From NCBI GenBank assembly GCA_044224925.1, contig JBGAJM010000001.1, positions 806,001-870,000 on the forward strand: a stretch of 64,000 bases of DNA, in the 5' to 3' direction. A model generated the notes under the pieces. It did no database searches and was not told the origin of the DNA. It saw only the letters and a program-made list of their open reading frames with translations. Within the stretch, counting starts at the first letter, position 1; every line of letters begins with the position of its first letter. Shown in pieces: positions 36,084 through 46,079 of the stretch. The position numbers and the translations under genes are program-made. This DNA is from Kapaibacterium sp044224925 (GTDB lineage: Bacteria; Bacteroidota; Ignavibacteria; Kapaibacteriales; Kapaibacteriaceae).

Positions 36084-36656
36084 TTAGTTGATCGAGCGCT
36101 TTCGCTGCGAATACGAGATGCTCCACTGTGTTGCATCGCAATCAATGGCCGCAGCAGAAACATTCACCACACGCACCTGCACCTTGCCGCCTTCCACTAC
36201 CCTTGCGCTACCGATCACGATGCCATCGGGCAGATCGGAGTTAGGTTGAACCGTGACCACCGAACCAAGTTCGACGCCCGGCACATTGAGCATCATTGTA
36301 TACGTACTGTTCTGCGGGATCACGGGTAGGTCGACGTCGGCATCCACGAGCTGCTGCACAACGTCCGTTGCCGTTCCACCGACGGTTTGCCATGTGGTGT
36401 ACACGCGATGCGATTCCTCATCGATCTGCGTCACCACGAGCGTCTGACCGAGCGTTGGAGCCGCTTCCGGAAACACCACCGTATACGTGGCCGTCATGTT
36501 GGCCATACATTCCAATCCGACCGCACCCGCCGTGGGATTCGATGGCGAGATCAACCAGAAACCCGGAGCTTGCACGCCGGGACGTGGTTCGTCTTGCGCA
36601 TGGGCGCACTGAACGATGGTGATGAAGGCGGCAAGGAGGAGAAGGAGTGTTCGCAT
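36084..36656 (-). CDS. small stalkless member of the exported fibre family (190 aa)
   Basis: The start at 36654-36656 gives a signal peptide (MRTLLLLLAAFITIVQCAHA, cut before QD); reading further upstream would run back into the neighbouring gene. The mature protein has one shaft-like strand pair (TATYTVVFPEAAPTLGQTLV) and a C-terminal beta-rich region (VIPQNSTYTMMLNVPGVELG, GKVQVRVVNVSAAAIDC, WSISYSQ) that most resembles cap class C. It follows the 367-residue fibre protein gene after 13 bp and is in the same transcript. Being the shortest member it may represent the cap on its own. No known family is recognised. Confidence 0.75.
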   Translation of the reverse strand: MRTLLLLLAAFITIVQCAHAQDEPRPGVQAPGFWLISPSNPTAGAVGLECMANMTATYTVVFPEAAPTLGQTLVVTQIDEESHRVYTTWQTVGGTATDVVQQLVDADVDLPVIPQNSTYTMMLNVPGVELGSVVTVQPNSDLPDGIVIGSARVVEGGKVQVRVVNVSAAAIDCDATQWSISYSQRKRSIN

Positions 36657-36669
36657 TGTAGTGGTCCCG

Positions 36670-37773
36670 TTACGGTCTGAACCCGGTGACGATCCAACGT
36701 CCGGCATTGGACGAATATACAAGAGTGACGGAGCCTGCGCCAGTGGTGGTGATGTCGGAGCCCGACATGGTAAGAATCCCATCTGCTCCGGCGTTCTCAA
36801 CGAACGTGAGATTGTCGGCGCGATTGTAGATCACGAGCACTTTTCCATCGAAGCCACCGGTGATGGTGGAGATGGCCGATGTTCCGCTGCCGTTTGCGGT
36901 GACGACGATGAAGCTCCGTCCGCTTGCATTCAACGTTTGCGATCCTGCCGCAAGTGCGAGGTTCGTGCCGTCGGAGCGCATGGCCACGTCGCCGTTCACA
37001 TCAAGTGTGACGTTCGGTATGTCTGTCGCGATGCCTGCCTTCCCTGTCCGCTCGAGCGTGAGTGTAGGTGTGCTGTTGAGCGTGCCGGACTGACCGGTGA
37101 AGAAGCGAAGGTCGGCAGAGTTGGTGGCGGACCGAACCGCTTGAATGCTGGCAAGCCGTTGATCGGTGGCGGCACCACCAAGGTCATAGTTCGAGAAGTC
37201 CACGGATGCGAAAGATGCAACGCCGTTCTGTGCACCTTTGAGGGTGAGCGTCGGCAACGCATCGTCCGTCGACGTGTTCCGTCCGTCGATCTGGAACAGT
37301 CCGTTCGACCCGATGAACTCACCAAGCGTGTTCGTGCTGCCGGCGGTCGCCGTGGAGCGGACGGAAAGTCCTGTTGCATCACCACCAGCGGGCGCTGCCT
37401 CGACGATCACGGTGAGGCCATCGGCGTACTGCGGAGAGAGGTTGTCCGTGGAGATCGACTCGATCCTCGCACCGGCAGCGCTTCCGACAAAAGAGGGGTC
37501 GTAGGCAACGTCGAACAGATACGAGAAGCTCACGTTGTTCGAGGTCTGCTTCGCGGTCGGTGCATACAGAATGGTGGACGTTGGCAGCACATCTGCCGTG
37601 ATGAGCGTTCCCCCACCGTTCGGCAGGGTGATCGTACCACCGGATGTGGAACCGCGCAGGAGTGTGCTCACGCCGTTCCGCTGCAGCCGCAGATCTCGTG
37701 TGAGAAGATCTTGTGAAAAGTTCGGCGTAGCAAGTCCGCACGCAAGAACCATGGTGACGGCAAGACGCTTCAT
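36670..37773 (-). CDS. short-shaft exported fibre-like protein (367 aa)
   Basis: The ATG at 37771-37773 opens a signal peptide (MKRLAVTMVLACGLATPNFS, then QDLL). The head is of the family type (TRDLRLQRNGVSTLLRGSTS, GTITLPNGGGTLITADVLP, FSYLFDVAYDPS), but the shaft is not the repeated one; it contains SDLRFFTGQSGTLNSTPTLT and KAGIATDIPNVTLDVNGDVA, the 'TLDVNGD' pattern seen before tail-fibre repeats. The cap (QTLNASGRSFIVVTANGS to VTLVYSSNAGRWIVTGFRP) is class A. The gene begins after the terminator at 37836-37863 and leads a two-gene unit with the 190-residue protein. Confidence 0.83.
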   Translation of the reverse strand: MKRLAVTMVLACGLATPNFSQDLLTRDLRLQRNGVSTLLRGSTSGGTITLPNGGGTLITADVLPTSTILYAPTAKQTSNNVSFSYLFDVAYDPSFVGSAAGARIESISTDNLSPQYADGLTVIVEAAPAGGDATGLSVRSTATAGSTNTLGEFIGSNGLFQIDGRNTSTDDALPTLTLKGAQNGVASFASVDFSNYDLGGAATDQRLASIQAVRSATNSADLRFFTGQSGTLNSTPTLTLERTGKAGIATDIPNVTLDVNGDVAMRSDGTNLALAAGSQTLNASGRSFIVVTANGSGTSAISTITGGFDGKVLVIYNRADNLTFVENAGADGILTMSGSDITTTGAGSVTLVYSSNAGRWIVTGFRP

Positions 37774-37824
37774 GTTCGGGGCTTCGTACGTAGTGAGGAA
37801 GAAGTCCCAATATACAGCAAGCAG

Positions 37825-37863
37825 CAAAAAAAGAAAGCCCGTCCGGCATACGCCGAACGGGCT
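37825..37863 (-). terminator. terminator of the 53453-37885 fibre operon
   Basis: AGCCCGTTCGGC (37863-37852 on the minus strand) pairs with GCCGGACGGGCT (37847-37836), one G-T pair, around GTAT, followed by TTCTTTTTTT. It lies 22 bp beyond the stop at 37885. Confidence 0.9.
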
Positions 37864-37884
37864 GTGGAAATGTTTCCGGGAAGA

Positions 37885-40419
37885 TTACGGGTTGATGATC
37901 ATGTAGTTGATGTACAGATCATCTCCAGCGATCAAACCACCGGCAATACGAACGTTGAACGAAGCACCAGCGGTGATCGCAGAAACGACAGCCGTGTAAT
38001 TCACGGCTGTATTCGATTGCACCGTTACTATGATCACGGAGTTTGCCGTCACTTGCGTGTTATTGATGGTGAAGGCAGGGCCTGCACCATCAGCAGCGAA
38101 TGTGATCTGAACACGACCAGCGAACCTGTTCGTAGCAGCAGCAGCAAGTACACGGTTCTCAGAACCGCGAACGGTACCGTTGATCGTGACGAGATCCGTG
38201 ATAGCGTTACCGAGTGTCGTGTTCACTGTCGTTCCGACCACGCCGTTACCGGCATAGAATGGATAGGTAGCTACACCCAAGGAATTCATGCGGACCTGAA
38301 ACTCACCTTCGGTGTTCTGAGCAGCGTCTTGCTTGGAGGCATTACGGCCTTCATAACGAAGATTGGACTGAACGCTTGTTGGAGGTGCAAAGCCAATTTC
38401 AGCAACATCGTCAACACCGGTCGTTGTAACACGTACACCAGAGTTGTGATTCCGGTTCAACACAGTGAACGTTGTGGTTCCATTCACATCGCCTGTTTGT
38501 GCGAGGCTTGACTGAATGCCTGTTGTCGTGATCGCAAGCGTCGCTGTTGCAGAAAGGGTACCAGTACCATTGTCCGACAAGCTTCCATCAACAAGCGATG
38601 TTCCACCGGCACCCCAACGCGTCATTTGGTTGGCTGTACCTCCTGTGCTTAGCAGGAACGTACCTGATGCGTCTGGAAGTGTGTACGTGCGTGCTGCGGT
38701 GTAGAGCGTTGGACCCGACATTACGCCGGAGAACGATGCACCAGCTGTGTTGTCGTTCCATGTGATCGACCCACCGGCAACTGCAGTTGTCCCAAGTGTG
38801 AGATCACCATCGATCGAGGCATTACCATTCGTGCTCAACGTGTTCGCTGCACCCGTATTGATGGCAATGTTCCCTGCGCGAGCAAGCGTACCGGCGCCAT
38901 CATCCGAGAGGCTACCGTCGACCACCGAAGAACCACCAGCACCAAAGCGGGTGAGTTGGTTGGCAGTACCGCCGGAGCTCAACAAGACCGTACCTGAGGC
39001 ATCAGGCAACGTGTATGTACGCGCAGCTGTGAGTGCCGCCACGGTCTGGAGCGTTCCCGTAAAGACATTCGCAGCTGTGTTGTCGTTAAGGACCAATTGT
39101 CCCTGCGCGGGAACAGCGGCATCAGTACCAAAGCGAGCAGGACCATCAACTTGAAGACTACCGTTCGTAGTTACAAAGTTGCCAACGCCAACGTTCAAAC
39201 CATAGCTTCCAGTGCGGTACAGACCGTCTTCGTTGATCGTAAGATCTCCACCACCACCGGAATTGACAATGATACCGTTCGTATTTGACGTAACACGGAT
39301 ACCGGTCTGCGGTGCAGTGCCCGTACCGATCGTCAAGCCGTTTGTGAAGGCATCCGTGATCGCAAGACCCGTACCTCCTGCTCCGTTTGCATTGACGATC
39401 GTGACAGCTGCACCACCGGAATTACCCGTGAGGTTCGTTACGTTGCCTGCTGTCGAGCTACCGACATTTGTCGTGTTACCCTGTGCCGAGGTGTTGATAT
39501 TCACCGTCGCACCAGCCGCATTGGTCGTGTTCAGGTTGATCGTACCACGGATCGTTGTTGCATCTGCATCGGCATCACCAAGCGTAGTTGTACCGCTCAC
39601 TGTGAACGAACCGTTTGTAGCAAGCGTGTTCAACGCCCCTGGGTTCAGGTTGATACTACCTGCGCGCGCAAGTGTACCCGCACCATCGTCAGAGAGGCTT
39701 GCATCAACAAGAGATGTTCCGCCAGCACCCCAACGTGTCAGCTGATTCGCTGTACCGCCGGTGCTCAACAGAATGGTTCCAGAGGCATCTGGGATATCAA
39801 TTGTGCGATTGGCCGTGAAGCTCGGTGCTTGGATCGTGCCGTTGAAACTCGTGCCCGCCGCATTGTCGTTCAAGATCAGCGAGCCACCGGTTGCTGACAG
39901 TGGCGCTCCAAGTGTGAGATCACCTTGGGCTGCGGTATTACCCGTAGCATCGGATGTGAAGGAAGCTCCAGTGGATACCCAGTTCGCTCCGTTATACCGA
40001 AGGTGTGCATCCAACGCACCAGTTGGCAGTGCAAAGTCGATGGAGCCAGCACCCAGTGTGATCGCAAGACCACGAGTGCCAGTCGGGGTTGCCGGAGCAG
40101 GTGCTGCACCGGTTGAACCAACGAGCAACTGTCCGTCTGTCATCGCGGCCGCATTATCGAGCTTGCCTGTGGCGTCGCTCAAAATGACGCGATTTGTTCC
40201 AAGAACTGCCGGTGTCTGCAATGACACCGTACCGCTTTGATTCTGAAGCGTGTAGGTACGAGGTAAGGTCAGCGCGGGAACGGTAAGAGTACCGACGTTG
40301 GCTGTGACCGTGTTCGTACCGCGCAGAAGCAAGCTGCGCGTTGCCGCGTCTTGCGCCATGCCCACCGTCACGGCCGAAAGGCCGATGACGGTGGTAAGTG
40401 CGAGTGTTTGAAATTTCAT
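37885..40419 (-). CDS. repetitive exported fibre-like protein (844 aa)
   Basis: The protein has a signal peptide (MKFQTLALTTVIGLSAVTVG, then MAQD) and the head ATRSLLLRGTNTVTANVGTL. The shaft repeats GGTANQLTRWGAGGTSLVD, GSLSDDGAGTLARAGNIAIN and DNTAGASFSGVMSGPTLYTA three to four times, and this unit is the one also found in the 2207-residue protein. The cap (class C) is TNRFAGRVQITFAADGAG, VTANSVIIVTVQSN, and ends DDLYINYMIINP. It is last in a four-gene block and just precedes the terminator. Function unknown; a surface stalk is likely. Confidence 0.85.
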   Translation of the reverse strand: MKFQTLALTTVIGLSAVTVGMAQDAATRSLLLRGTNTVTANVGTLTVPALTLPRTYTLQNQSGTVSLQTPAVLGTNRVILSDATGKLDNAAAMTDGQLLVGSTGAAPAPATPTGTRGLAITLGAGSIDFALPTGALDAHLRYNGANWVSTGASFTSDATGNTAAQGDLTLGAPLSATGGSLILNDNAAGTSFNGTIQAPSFTANRTIDIPDASGTILLSTGGTANQLTRWGAGGTSLVDASLSDDGAGTLARAGSINLNPGALNTLATNGSFTVSGTTTLGDADADATTIRGTINLNTTNAAGATVNINTSAQGNTTNVGSSTAGNVTNLTGNSGGAAVTIVNANGAGGTGLAITDAFTNGLTIGTGTAPQTGIRVTSNTNGIIVNSGGGGDLTINEDGLYRTGSYGLNVGVGNFVTTNGSLQVDGPARFGTDAAVPAQGQLVLNDNTAANVFTGTLQTVAALTAARTYTLPDASGTVLLSSGGTANQLTRFGAGGSSVVDGSLSDDGAGTLARAGNIAINTGAANTLSTNGNASIDGDLTLGTTAVAGGSITWNDNTAGASFSGVMSGPTLYTAARTYTLPDASGTFLLSTGGTANQMTRWGAGGTSLVDGSLSDNGTGTLSATATLAITTTGIQSSLAQTGDVNGTTTFTVLNRNHNSGVRVTTTGVDDVAEIGFAPPTSVQSNLRYEGRNASKQDAAQNTEGEFQVRMNSLGVATYPFYAGNGVVGTTVNTTLGNAITDLVTINGTVRGSENRVLAAAATNRFAGRVQITFAADGAGPAFTINNTQVTANSVIIVTVQSNTAVNYTAVVSAITAGASFNVRIAGGLIAGDDLYINYMIINP

Positions 40420-40476
40420 GATCGTGTTCCGTGTGTTAATCGTGGTTAGTGGTTCGTTGATCGATTCGTTCCGCGA

Positions 40477-43400
40477 TTACGGATTGATGATCATGTAGTG
40501 AACAGCCACTGTCTCGCCAACAAGAATGTTGTTCGAGAAAGTAACAGTGAAGCTACCGGCAGCGCGCGCTGTGAGTTGATACGAGAGGATACCACCACCC
40601 GTATAGTTCTCCAGCGTGATGATCACAACACTATTCGCCGTAGCGAGGTTGTTTGCGATCGTATATGCCGCCACACCTGTACCATTAACAAGTACACGTT
40701 CTGCGAATCTGTTCGGGCCTGTACCACGAATGTCGGCGTTGATCGTGAGGGTCTGTGTATTGGGCGAGTTGCCAATCACGACGTCACCGTTACCACCCGT
40801 TTGGATATTGACGTTACCATCTGACAGCAGGTTGACTGCAGTCTGCGAGCGCACATTCACAGCAGCTGAATTGGCAAGGTCGCCGATCGTTGTTGTGGCA
40901 GTACCCGTCGTGTTGATGTTTGTCGTACCGGTCAGCGTGATCGTTCCCGTACCAGCTGCGATCGTTGTGTTGTCGGCACCTGAGCCGTTACCAAGATTCG
41001 TTGTTTGATCAACGACAAGGTTACGAGCAACATACATCGAACCATCCGTGTTCACGATGTTACCACCGCCCGGATTGATGTTGATGTCGGCATTGACGCG
41101 AGAGATCGTTGTTTCCGTGATCACGAGATCCGTTGGGACACCCGTGTTGATCACAAGACCTTCTGCGTCGTTGACCGTAACAGCGCCAACAGCATCGGAC
41201 AATTCACCCGATGCCGAAGCAATGTTGAGTTGTGTCGATGTGAGACCGAACGTTCCGGTTGCGTTGCCAACAACTGTATTGTTGCCGGCGCCCGTGTTGA
41301 TGTTCGTCGTTGTTCCGTCGATCGTTACGACACCCGTTGCTCCGTTCAGCGACAGCATGTTGTTCGTACCGGCTCCGCGGTTGAAGGACAATACACCAAG
41401 TGTTCCCAGGTTCACAAAGCGTGGACCTGCAAGAGCGTTCGTGAGAGCGCCCGTACCGGCTGCCAGTGTACCAAGACGAACTTCAGCATCCGTCCCTGTT
41501 TCGTTGTAGATCACACCATTCGAGGCGTTGATCAGGTCTGTGACCGGCCGACGGCGAAGAACGCCGCTACCGTTTGCGATCACGATACCGTCCGTTGGGT
41601 GCGTGAAGGCCGGAGCAACGTTCGTCGACAACGATGTTGCCGTGATGTTGGCCGTACCTGCCGTACCACCGATCGTCACTGTACCACCGACATTACCTAG
41701 GGTAAGAAGGTTGGCACCTTGATCGACCGTGAATGCACCGGCACGTGTGATCGCCGTTTCCGTGATCGTGACATCAGCAGTGCCTGCCGAATTCACCACG
41801 AAGCCATCAGCATCGTTCACGGTAACTGCACCGACAAGGTCGCTCAGCTCACCGGAGCCGGAAGCGACATTGAGTTGCGTCGACGTGAGGCCGAAGGTAC
41901 CTGTTGCATTCCCAACTGCTGTGTTGTAGCCAGCTGTGCTGTTCAACGTCAACGTTGCTGCATTGATGGTATTCGACGTTGTGGACGTCGACGTCATCGT
42001 TGGAGCCGTTGCGTTGACGGTTGCGCCACCAAGTGTGATCGTGCCCGAACCTGTTGTACCGATGTTCGTGTTCGCACCACCAACGTTGTTCAGGTCGACC
42101 TGACCACCGTTGTTGATCACGAGTGCTGTTGTCGTTGCCGTGTTGAACGTGAGTGTTCCTGCTGCACCAACGCGAACGAAGCGAGCCGATGTGATGGCGT
42201 TGTTACCATTCGTGCTGTGGCCGAGGCGGAACTCGCCACCTTCATACATCAGACCTTGATTCGCCATGTTCAACAATGCTGTCGAACGAACTTGGTTTGC
42301 AGCATTGAGCGACAGCATGCGAAGCGGCGTTGCGTCGTTCGCAATGTTCGTCATTGCAATGTTCTGCAGACCGGCGCTCAGCGAAATACCACCGCCATTG
42401 GCATCATTTCCAATGTTAACAGCATTTGTGTTCGTTCCGGTACCGATCGCCGTGGCCGACGAACCAGTGATGTTGATGTTTGTTGCACCAAGCACCGTAG
42501 TTGTACCAAGAATCGTGTTCGTTGCTGCAGGAACACCGATGTTGTTCGTGCCCGTGCCCGTAACATCAAGGTTGTCTGCAACCACAACGTTTCCACCGTT
42601 GTCCGAAAGGTCACCGTTCACTGCCACGCGGAACTGATCCGATGACAAGGAGAAGGTACCCGTCGTATTGCCGATGGCCGTGTTGTAGCCGGCTGTGCTG
42701 TTCAAGGTCAACGTTGCTGCATTGATGGTGTTCGACGTTGTGGACGTCGACGACATCGTTGGGGCCGTTGCATTGATCGTAGCACCACCAAGTGTGATCG
42801 TGCCCGAACCTGTTGTACCGATGTTCGTGTTCGCACCACCAACCGTGTTGAGGTCGACAACACCACTGCTATTCAAAACAAGTGACGTTGTGGTTCCGGT
42901 GTTGAATGTAAGCGTGCCGCCGACACCAACACGTACGAAACGTGGGTTGACGATCGGAGCGGATCCGTCAACGAGGTGACCGAGGCGGTATGCAGAGTTG
43001 TTGAACTGCAGACCTTCATCAGCTGTACTCGTGAACGTTGCGCGACGAACTTGGTTCGTAGCCGTGATCCAAAGAATGTCTTGGATCGGATTGGCATTGA
43101 GGATGTTGTTCAGGATCAGGTTGTTGCCTGTGTTCCCGACATCGATGGTCGTTGCATTCGTTCCGCCGGATGCGATCGTAACTGTTCCTGCGCCCGCACC
43201 GGTATTCCCGATGTTGGTGTTCGCAGTACCTGCACCAGTGTTGATGTTCGTCAGACCGACAACATTCTGAGTACCCGTGATGTTGTTCGTCGTTCCGACA
43301 ACACCGATGGTGTTCGTATTGGCACCGCTGATGGTAACGTTACCGTCGGTGGTGACCAAGTTGGCAGCACCTGGGTTGATCGCAATGTTTGCGGCAGCGC

Positions 43401-46062
43401 GACTGATCGACGACTCGTTGATCACGAGGTCCGAACCGACGCTTTGATCCACCGTGATACCACTCGCTGCTCCCGCAGTGCGAACACTCAGACCGAGTGC
43501 TGTTGGAGCCGTGACCGAACCAATGGTCATACCAGTCGTCGCTGCTTGCACAACGATACCGGTCGTTGGGGCACCGGCTGCGCCAACCGAGATACCCGTG
43601 CCGCTTGGATCTTCGATGCGAAGACCGGTGACAGGAGCGCCCGTGACGAGGACACCGTTGCCGGTTCCGTTCGGAGCGATGGCCAAGCGATACGTTGCAT
43701 CAGCCGACGTACCAATACCGATGTTCCCAACGGCGACCGCGCCACCCGTTCCGTTCACGACCATGCGTGTAACGTTGTTCGTGATCACGCGAAGGTCTGC
43801 TGCTGTCGTCGTACCGAGCAAGTTGTTCACGTTGTCGGTGACGACGTGACCGTTACCTGTGATCAACCAAGCGAATTGGTTGGATGCCAGGCGACGTACT
43901 TGGTTCGAGCCATTGATCAGCATGACATCGTTCGAGTTCACACCTGTTGCGATGTTGTTCATCACAACATTGTTCGCAACGTTGTTCACGTCGATCGTGA
44001 TCGTTCCATTTGCGCGGATGTTCGTTCCACCCGTGTTCGCAAGCGAACCGATGGTCGTAACAGCGTTGCCGGTTGTGTTGATGTTCGTTGTACCGGTTGC
44101 AGTGATCGTACCACCAGAGAGAACGCTAACGTTTCCACCAGTTGCATTGCCGATCGTTGTTACACCAGTACCAGTTGTGCTAACATCAACGTTTCCGTTG
44201 TTGTTCAACGTCAACATGTTTGCCGTACCGGAGTTGAACGTCAGTGTTCCGCCACCACCTACGCGTACGAATCGCGCGCCGGTGATCGGATTGTTGCCGT
44301 CCGTGCTGTGACCGAGGCGGTATTGACCTGCTTCGTACATCAGACCTTGGTCTGCCGTACCCGACAGGAGTTGACGGCGAACGTTGTTCCCTACCGCCGT
44401 CATCCATACAGCATAGTCCGTTACCGCTGGAGTTGCGATCGTGATGTTGTTCAACACCAAGTTCGCTGAACCAGCATTCATCGTGATACCAGCACCGGTA
44501 TTGTTACCAACGCTGACGAGACCCGTGTTCGCGCCCGTGGCAATGTCTGTAGTGAAGGCACCAGAGTTGTTGATCGTTGTCGCACCCGTGACGCCCGTTG
44601 TACCAAGAATGGTATTCGTGGCGGCGGCAACACCGATGTTGTTCGTTCCCGTACCTGTAACGTCGAGGTTGTCTGCGACCACTACGTTACCACCGTTGTC
44701 CGAAAGGTCACCGTTCACTGCCACGCGGAATTGGTCCGATGACAAGGAGAAGGTACCCGTCGTATTACCGATGGCCGTGTTATAGCCTGCTGTGTTGTTC
44801 AACGTCAACGTTGCAGCGTTGATGATGTTTGACGTTGTGGACGTCGACGTCATCGTTGGAGCTGTTGCGCTGATCGTTGCTCCGCGAAGGGCGATCGTAC
44901 CGGAACCGACGGTACCGATGTTCGTGTTCGCGCCACCGACCGTGTTGAGGTCGACCAGACCGCCGTTGTTGATCACAAGGGCCGTCGTTGTTGCGGTGTT
45001 GAACGTGAGTGTACCTGCTGCGCCAACACGTACGAAACGCGACGAGACGATCGGCGTGTTTCCGTCCGTGCTGTTACCCAAGCGATACTGACCTGCTTCG
45101 TGCATCAGACCTTGGTCTGCAGTACCGGAGAGGAGCGTGCGACGTACGTTGTTGCCAACAGCCGTCATCCACACCATATAGTCCGTTGGAGCTGGAACAG
45201 CGCTGAGGATGTTGTTCAACACAAGGTTGTTTGCTGGAGCGTTCACATCGAGTGTGATCGTACCATTGGCGCGGATGTTCGTTCCACCGGTGTTCGCAAG
45301 CGAACCGATGGTCGTGACAGCGTTGCCAGTCGTGTTGATGTTCGTCGTCCCAGTGACCGTGGTGGTACCCAGGATGTTGTTCGTTGTTGCGGCCACACCG
45401 ATCGTGTTCGTTCCCGTACCATTGATGGTGACGTTCCCTGCCGTGACGAGGTCACCGGCATTGTTGATCGTGAGGTTTCCACCGGCACCGCCACCAACTG
45501 CGAACAGTTGCGATGGAACATTGCCGGCACCAATACCAACATTGCCGGCATTCGTGATACGAATGCGCGTCGTGTTGTTGGTGATGATGTTCAACGGATC
45601 GTTCGTGAGCGTTCCCAACAAGTTGTTGGTTCCGTCAACGAACGTGGTGTTGTTCCCTCTCAACTTCCAGAAGATGTGATCTCCGGAGGTGAAGTTGAGT
45701 TGTGAATTACCGGCACTCGGGATGCTCTCGACGAACAAAATGTTGTCGACAGCGCCGTTCGATGGCGGCAAGATCAAGTTATAATCGCCAGTAAGTGACC
45801 CGTCGGCCGGCGTGTTCAGCTGAATGCGATTGAAGGTCCCCGTCGTCAACCCCCCGTCGTTCAGGATCACGCGTCGGCCTTGCAACGAACCCGTCTGAGC
45901 GGTTGCGACCGAGAAGGTCGCAATGCTCAAGGAGAGTCCGAGCAAAAGTCCGCGTCCCATGTTGCGCATTGTAAAGCTCCGTGTTGTTTGTTCGTTCTCT
46001 CGTTGGGGAGTGTCGGTTGTGAACCGACCGCTGCTGCTGTTTGTGTTGTGTTGGTTTTTCAT
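40477..46062 (-). CDS. giant repetitive exported fibre-like protein (1861 aa)
   Basis: The ATG at 46060-46062 follows a very strong AAGGAGGA eight bases upstream, but it puts about 30 polar residues (TNSSSGRFTTDTPQRENEQT) before the signal-like helix (MRNMGRGLLLGLSLSIATFS, then VATAQ). An alternative start at 45969 gives a plain signal peptide. The shaft has NILGTTTVTGTTNINTTGNA-type and DLSDNGGNVVVADNLDVTGT-type units in long periods (2097 bp between anchors 42604 and 44701), plus VRVGAAGTLTFNTATTTALV units. The cap is class C (NRFAERVLVNGTGVAAYTIA to GETVAVHYMIINP), like the next gene. It starts 17 bp after the stop of the 2253-residue protein. Confidence 0.85.
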   Translation of the reverse strand: MKNQHNTNSSSGRFTTDTPQRENEQTTRSFTMRNMGRGLLLGLSLSIATFSVATAQTGSLQGRRVILNDGGLTTGTFNRIQLNTPADGSLTGDYNLILPPSNGAVDNILFVESIPSAGNSQLNFTSGDHIFWKLRGNNTTFVDGTNNLLGTLTNDPLNIITNNTTRIRITNAGNVGIGAGNVPSQLFAVGGGAGGNLTINNAGDLVTAGNVTINGTGTNTIGVAATTNNILGTTTVTGTTNINTTGNAVTTIGSLANTGGTNIRANGTITLDVNAPANNLVLNNILSAVPAPTDYMVWMTAVGNNVRRTLLSGTADQGLMHEAGQYRLGNSTDGNTPIVSSRFVRVGAAGTLTFNTATTTALVINNGGLVDLNTVGGANTNIGTVGSGTIALRGATISATAPTMTSTSTTSNIINAATLTLNNTAGYNTAIGNTTGTFSLSSDQFRVAVNGDLSDNGGNVVVADNLDVTGTGTNNIGVAAATNTILGTTGVTGATTINNSGAFTTDIATGANTGLVSVGNNTGAGITMNAGSANLVLNNITIATPAVTDYAVWMTAVGNNVRRQLLSGTADQGLMYEAGQYRLGHSTDGNNPITGARFVRVGGGGTLTFNSGTANMLTLNNNGNVDVSTTGTGVTTIGNATGGNVSVLSGGTITATGTTNINTTGNAVTTIGSLANTGGTNIRANGTITIDVNNVANNVVMNNIATGVNSNDVMLINGSNQVRRLASNQFAWLITGNGHVVTDNVNNLLGTTTAADLRVITNNVTRMVVNGTGGAVAVGNIGIGTSADATYRLAIAPNGTGNGVLVTGAPVTGLRIEDPSGTGISVGAAGAPTTGIVVQAATTGMTIGSVTAPTALGLSVRTAGAASGITVDQSVGSDLVINESSISRAAANIAINPGAANLVTTDGNVTISGANTNTIGVVGTTNNITGTQNVVGLTNINTGAGTANTNIGNTGAGAGTVTIASGGTNATTIDVGNTGNNLILNNILNANPIQDILWITATNQVRRATFTSTADEGLQFNNSAYRLGHLVDGSAPIVNPRFVRVGVGGTLTFNTGTTTSLVLNSSGVVDLNTVGGANTNIGTTGSGTITLGGATINATAPTMSSTSTTSNTINAATLTLNSTAGYNTAIGNTTGTFSLSSDQFRVAVNGDLSDNGGNVVVADNLDVTGTGTNNIGVPAATNTILGTTTVLGATNINITGSSATAIGTGTNTNAVNIGNDANGGGISLSAGLQNIAMTNIANDATPLRMLSLNAANQVRSTALLNMANQGLMYEGGEFRLGHSTNGNNAITSARFVRVGAAGTLTFNTATTTALVINNGGQVDLNNVGGANTNIGTTGSGTITLGGATVNATAPTMTSTSTTSNTINAATLTLNSTAGYNTAVGNATGTFGLTSTQLNVASGSGELSDLVGAVTVNDADGFVVNSAGTADVTITETAITRAGAFTVDQGANLLTLGNVGGTVTIGGTAGTANITATSLSTNVAPAFTHPTDGIVIANGSGVLRRRPVTDLINASNGVIYNETGTDAEVRLGTLAAGTGALTNALAGPRFVNLGTLGVLSFNRGAGTNNMLSLNGATGVVTIDGTTTNINTGAGNNTVVGNATGTFGLTSTQLNIASASGELSDAVGAVTVNDAEGLVINTGVPTDLVITETTISRVNADININPGGGNIVNTDGSMYVARNLVVDQTTNLGNGSGADNTTIAAGTGTITLTGTTNINTTGTATTTIGDLANSAAVNVRSQTAVNLLSDGNVNIQTGGNGDVVIGNSPNTQTLTINADIRGTGPNRFAERVLVNGTGVAAYTIANNLATANSVVIITLENYTGGGILSYQLTARAAGSFTVTFSNNILVGETVAVHYMIINP

Positions 46063-46079
46063 GGTCCGTTCCTCCTTCC

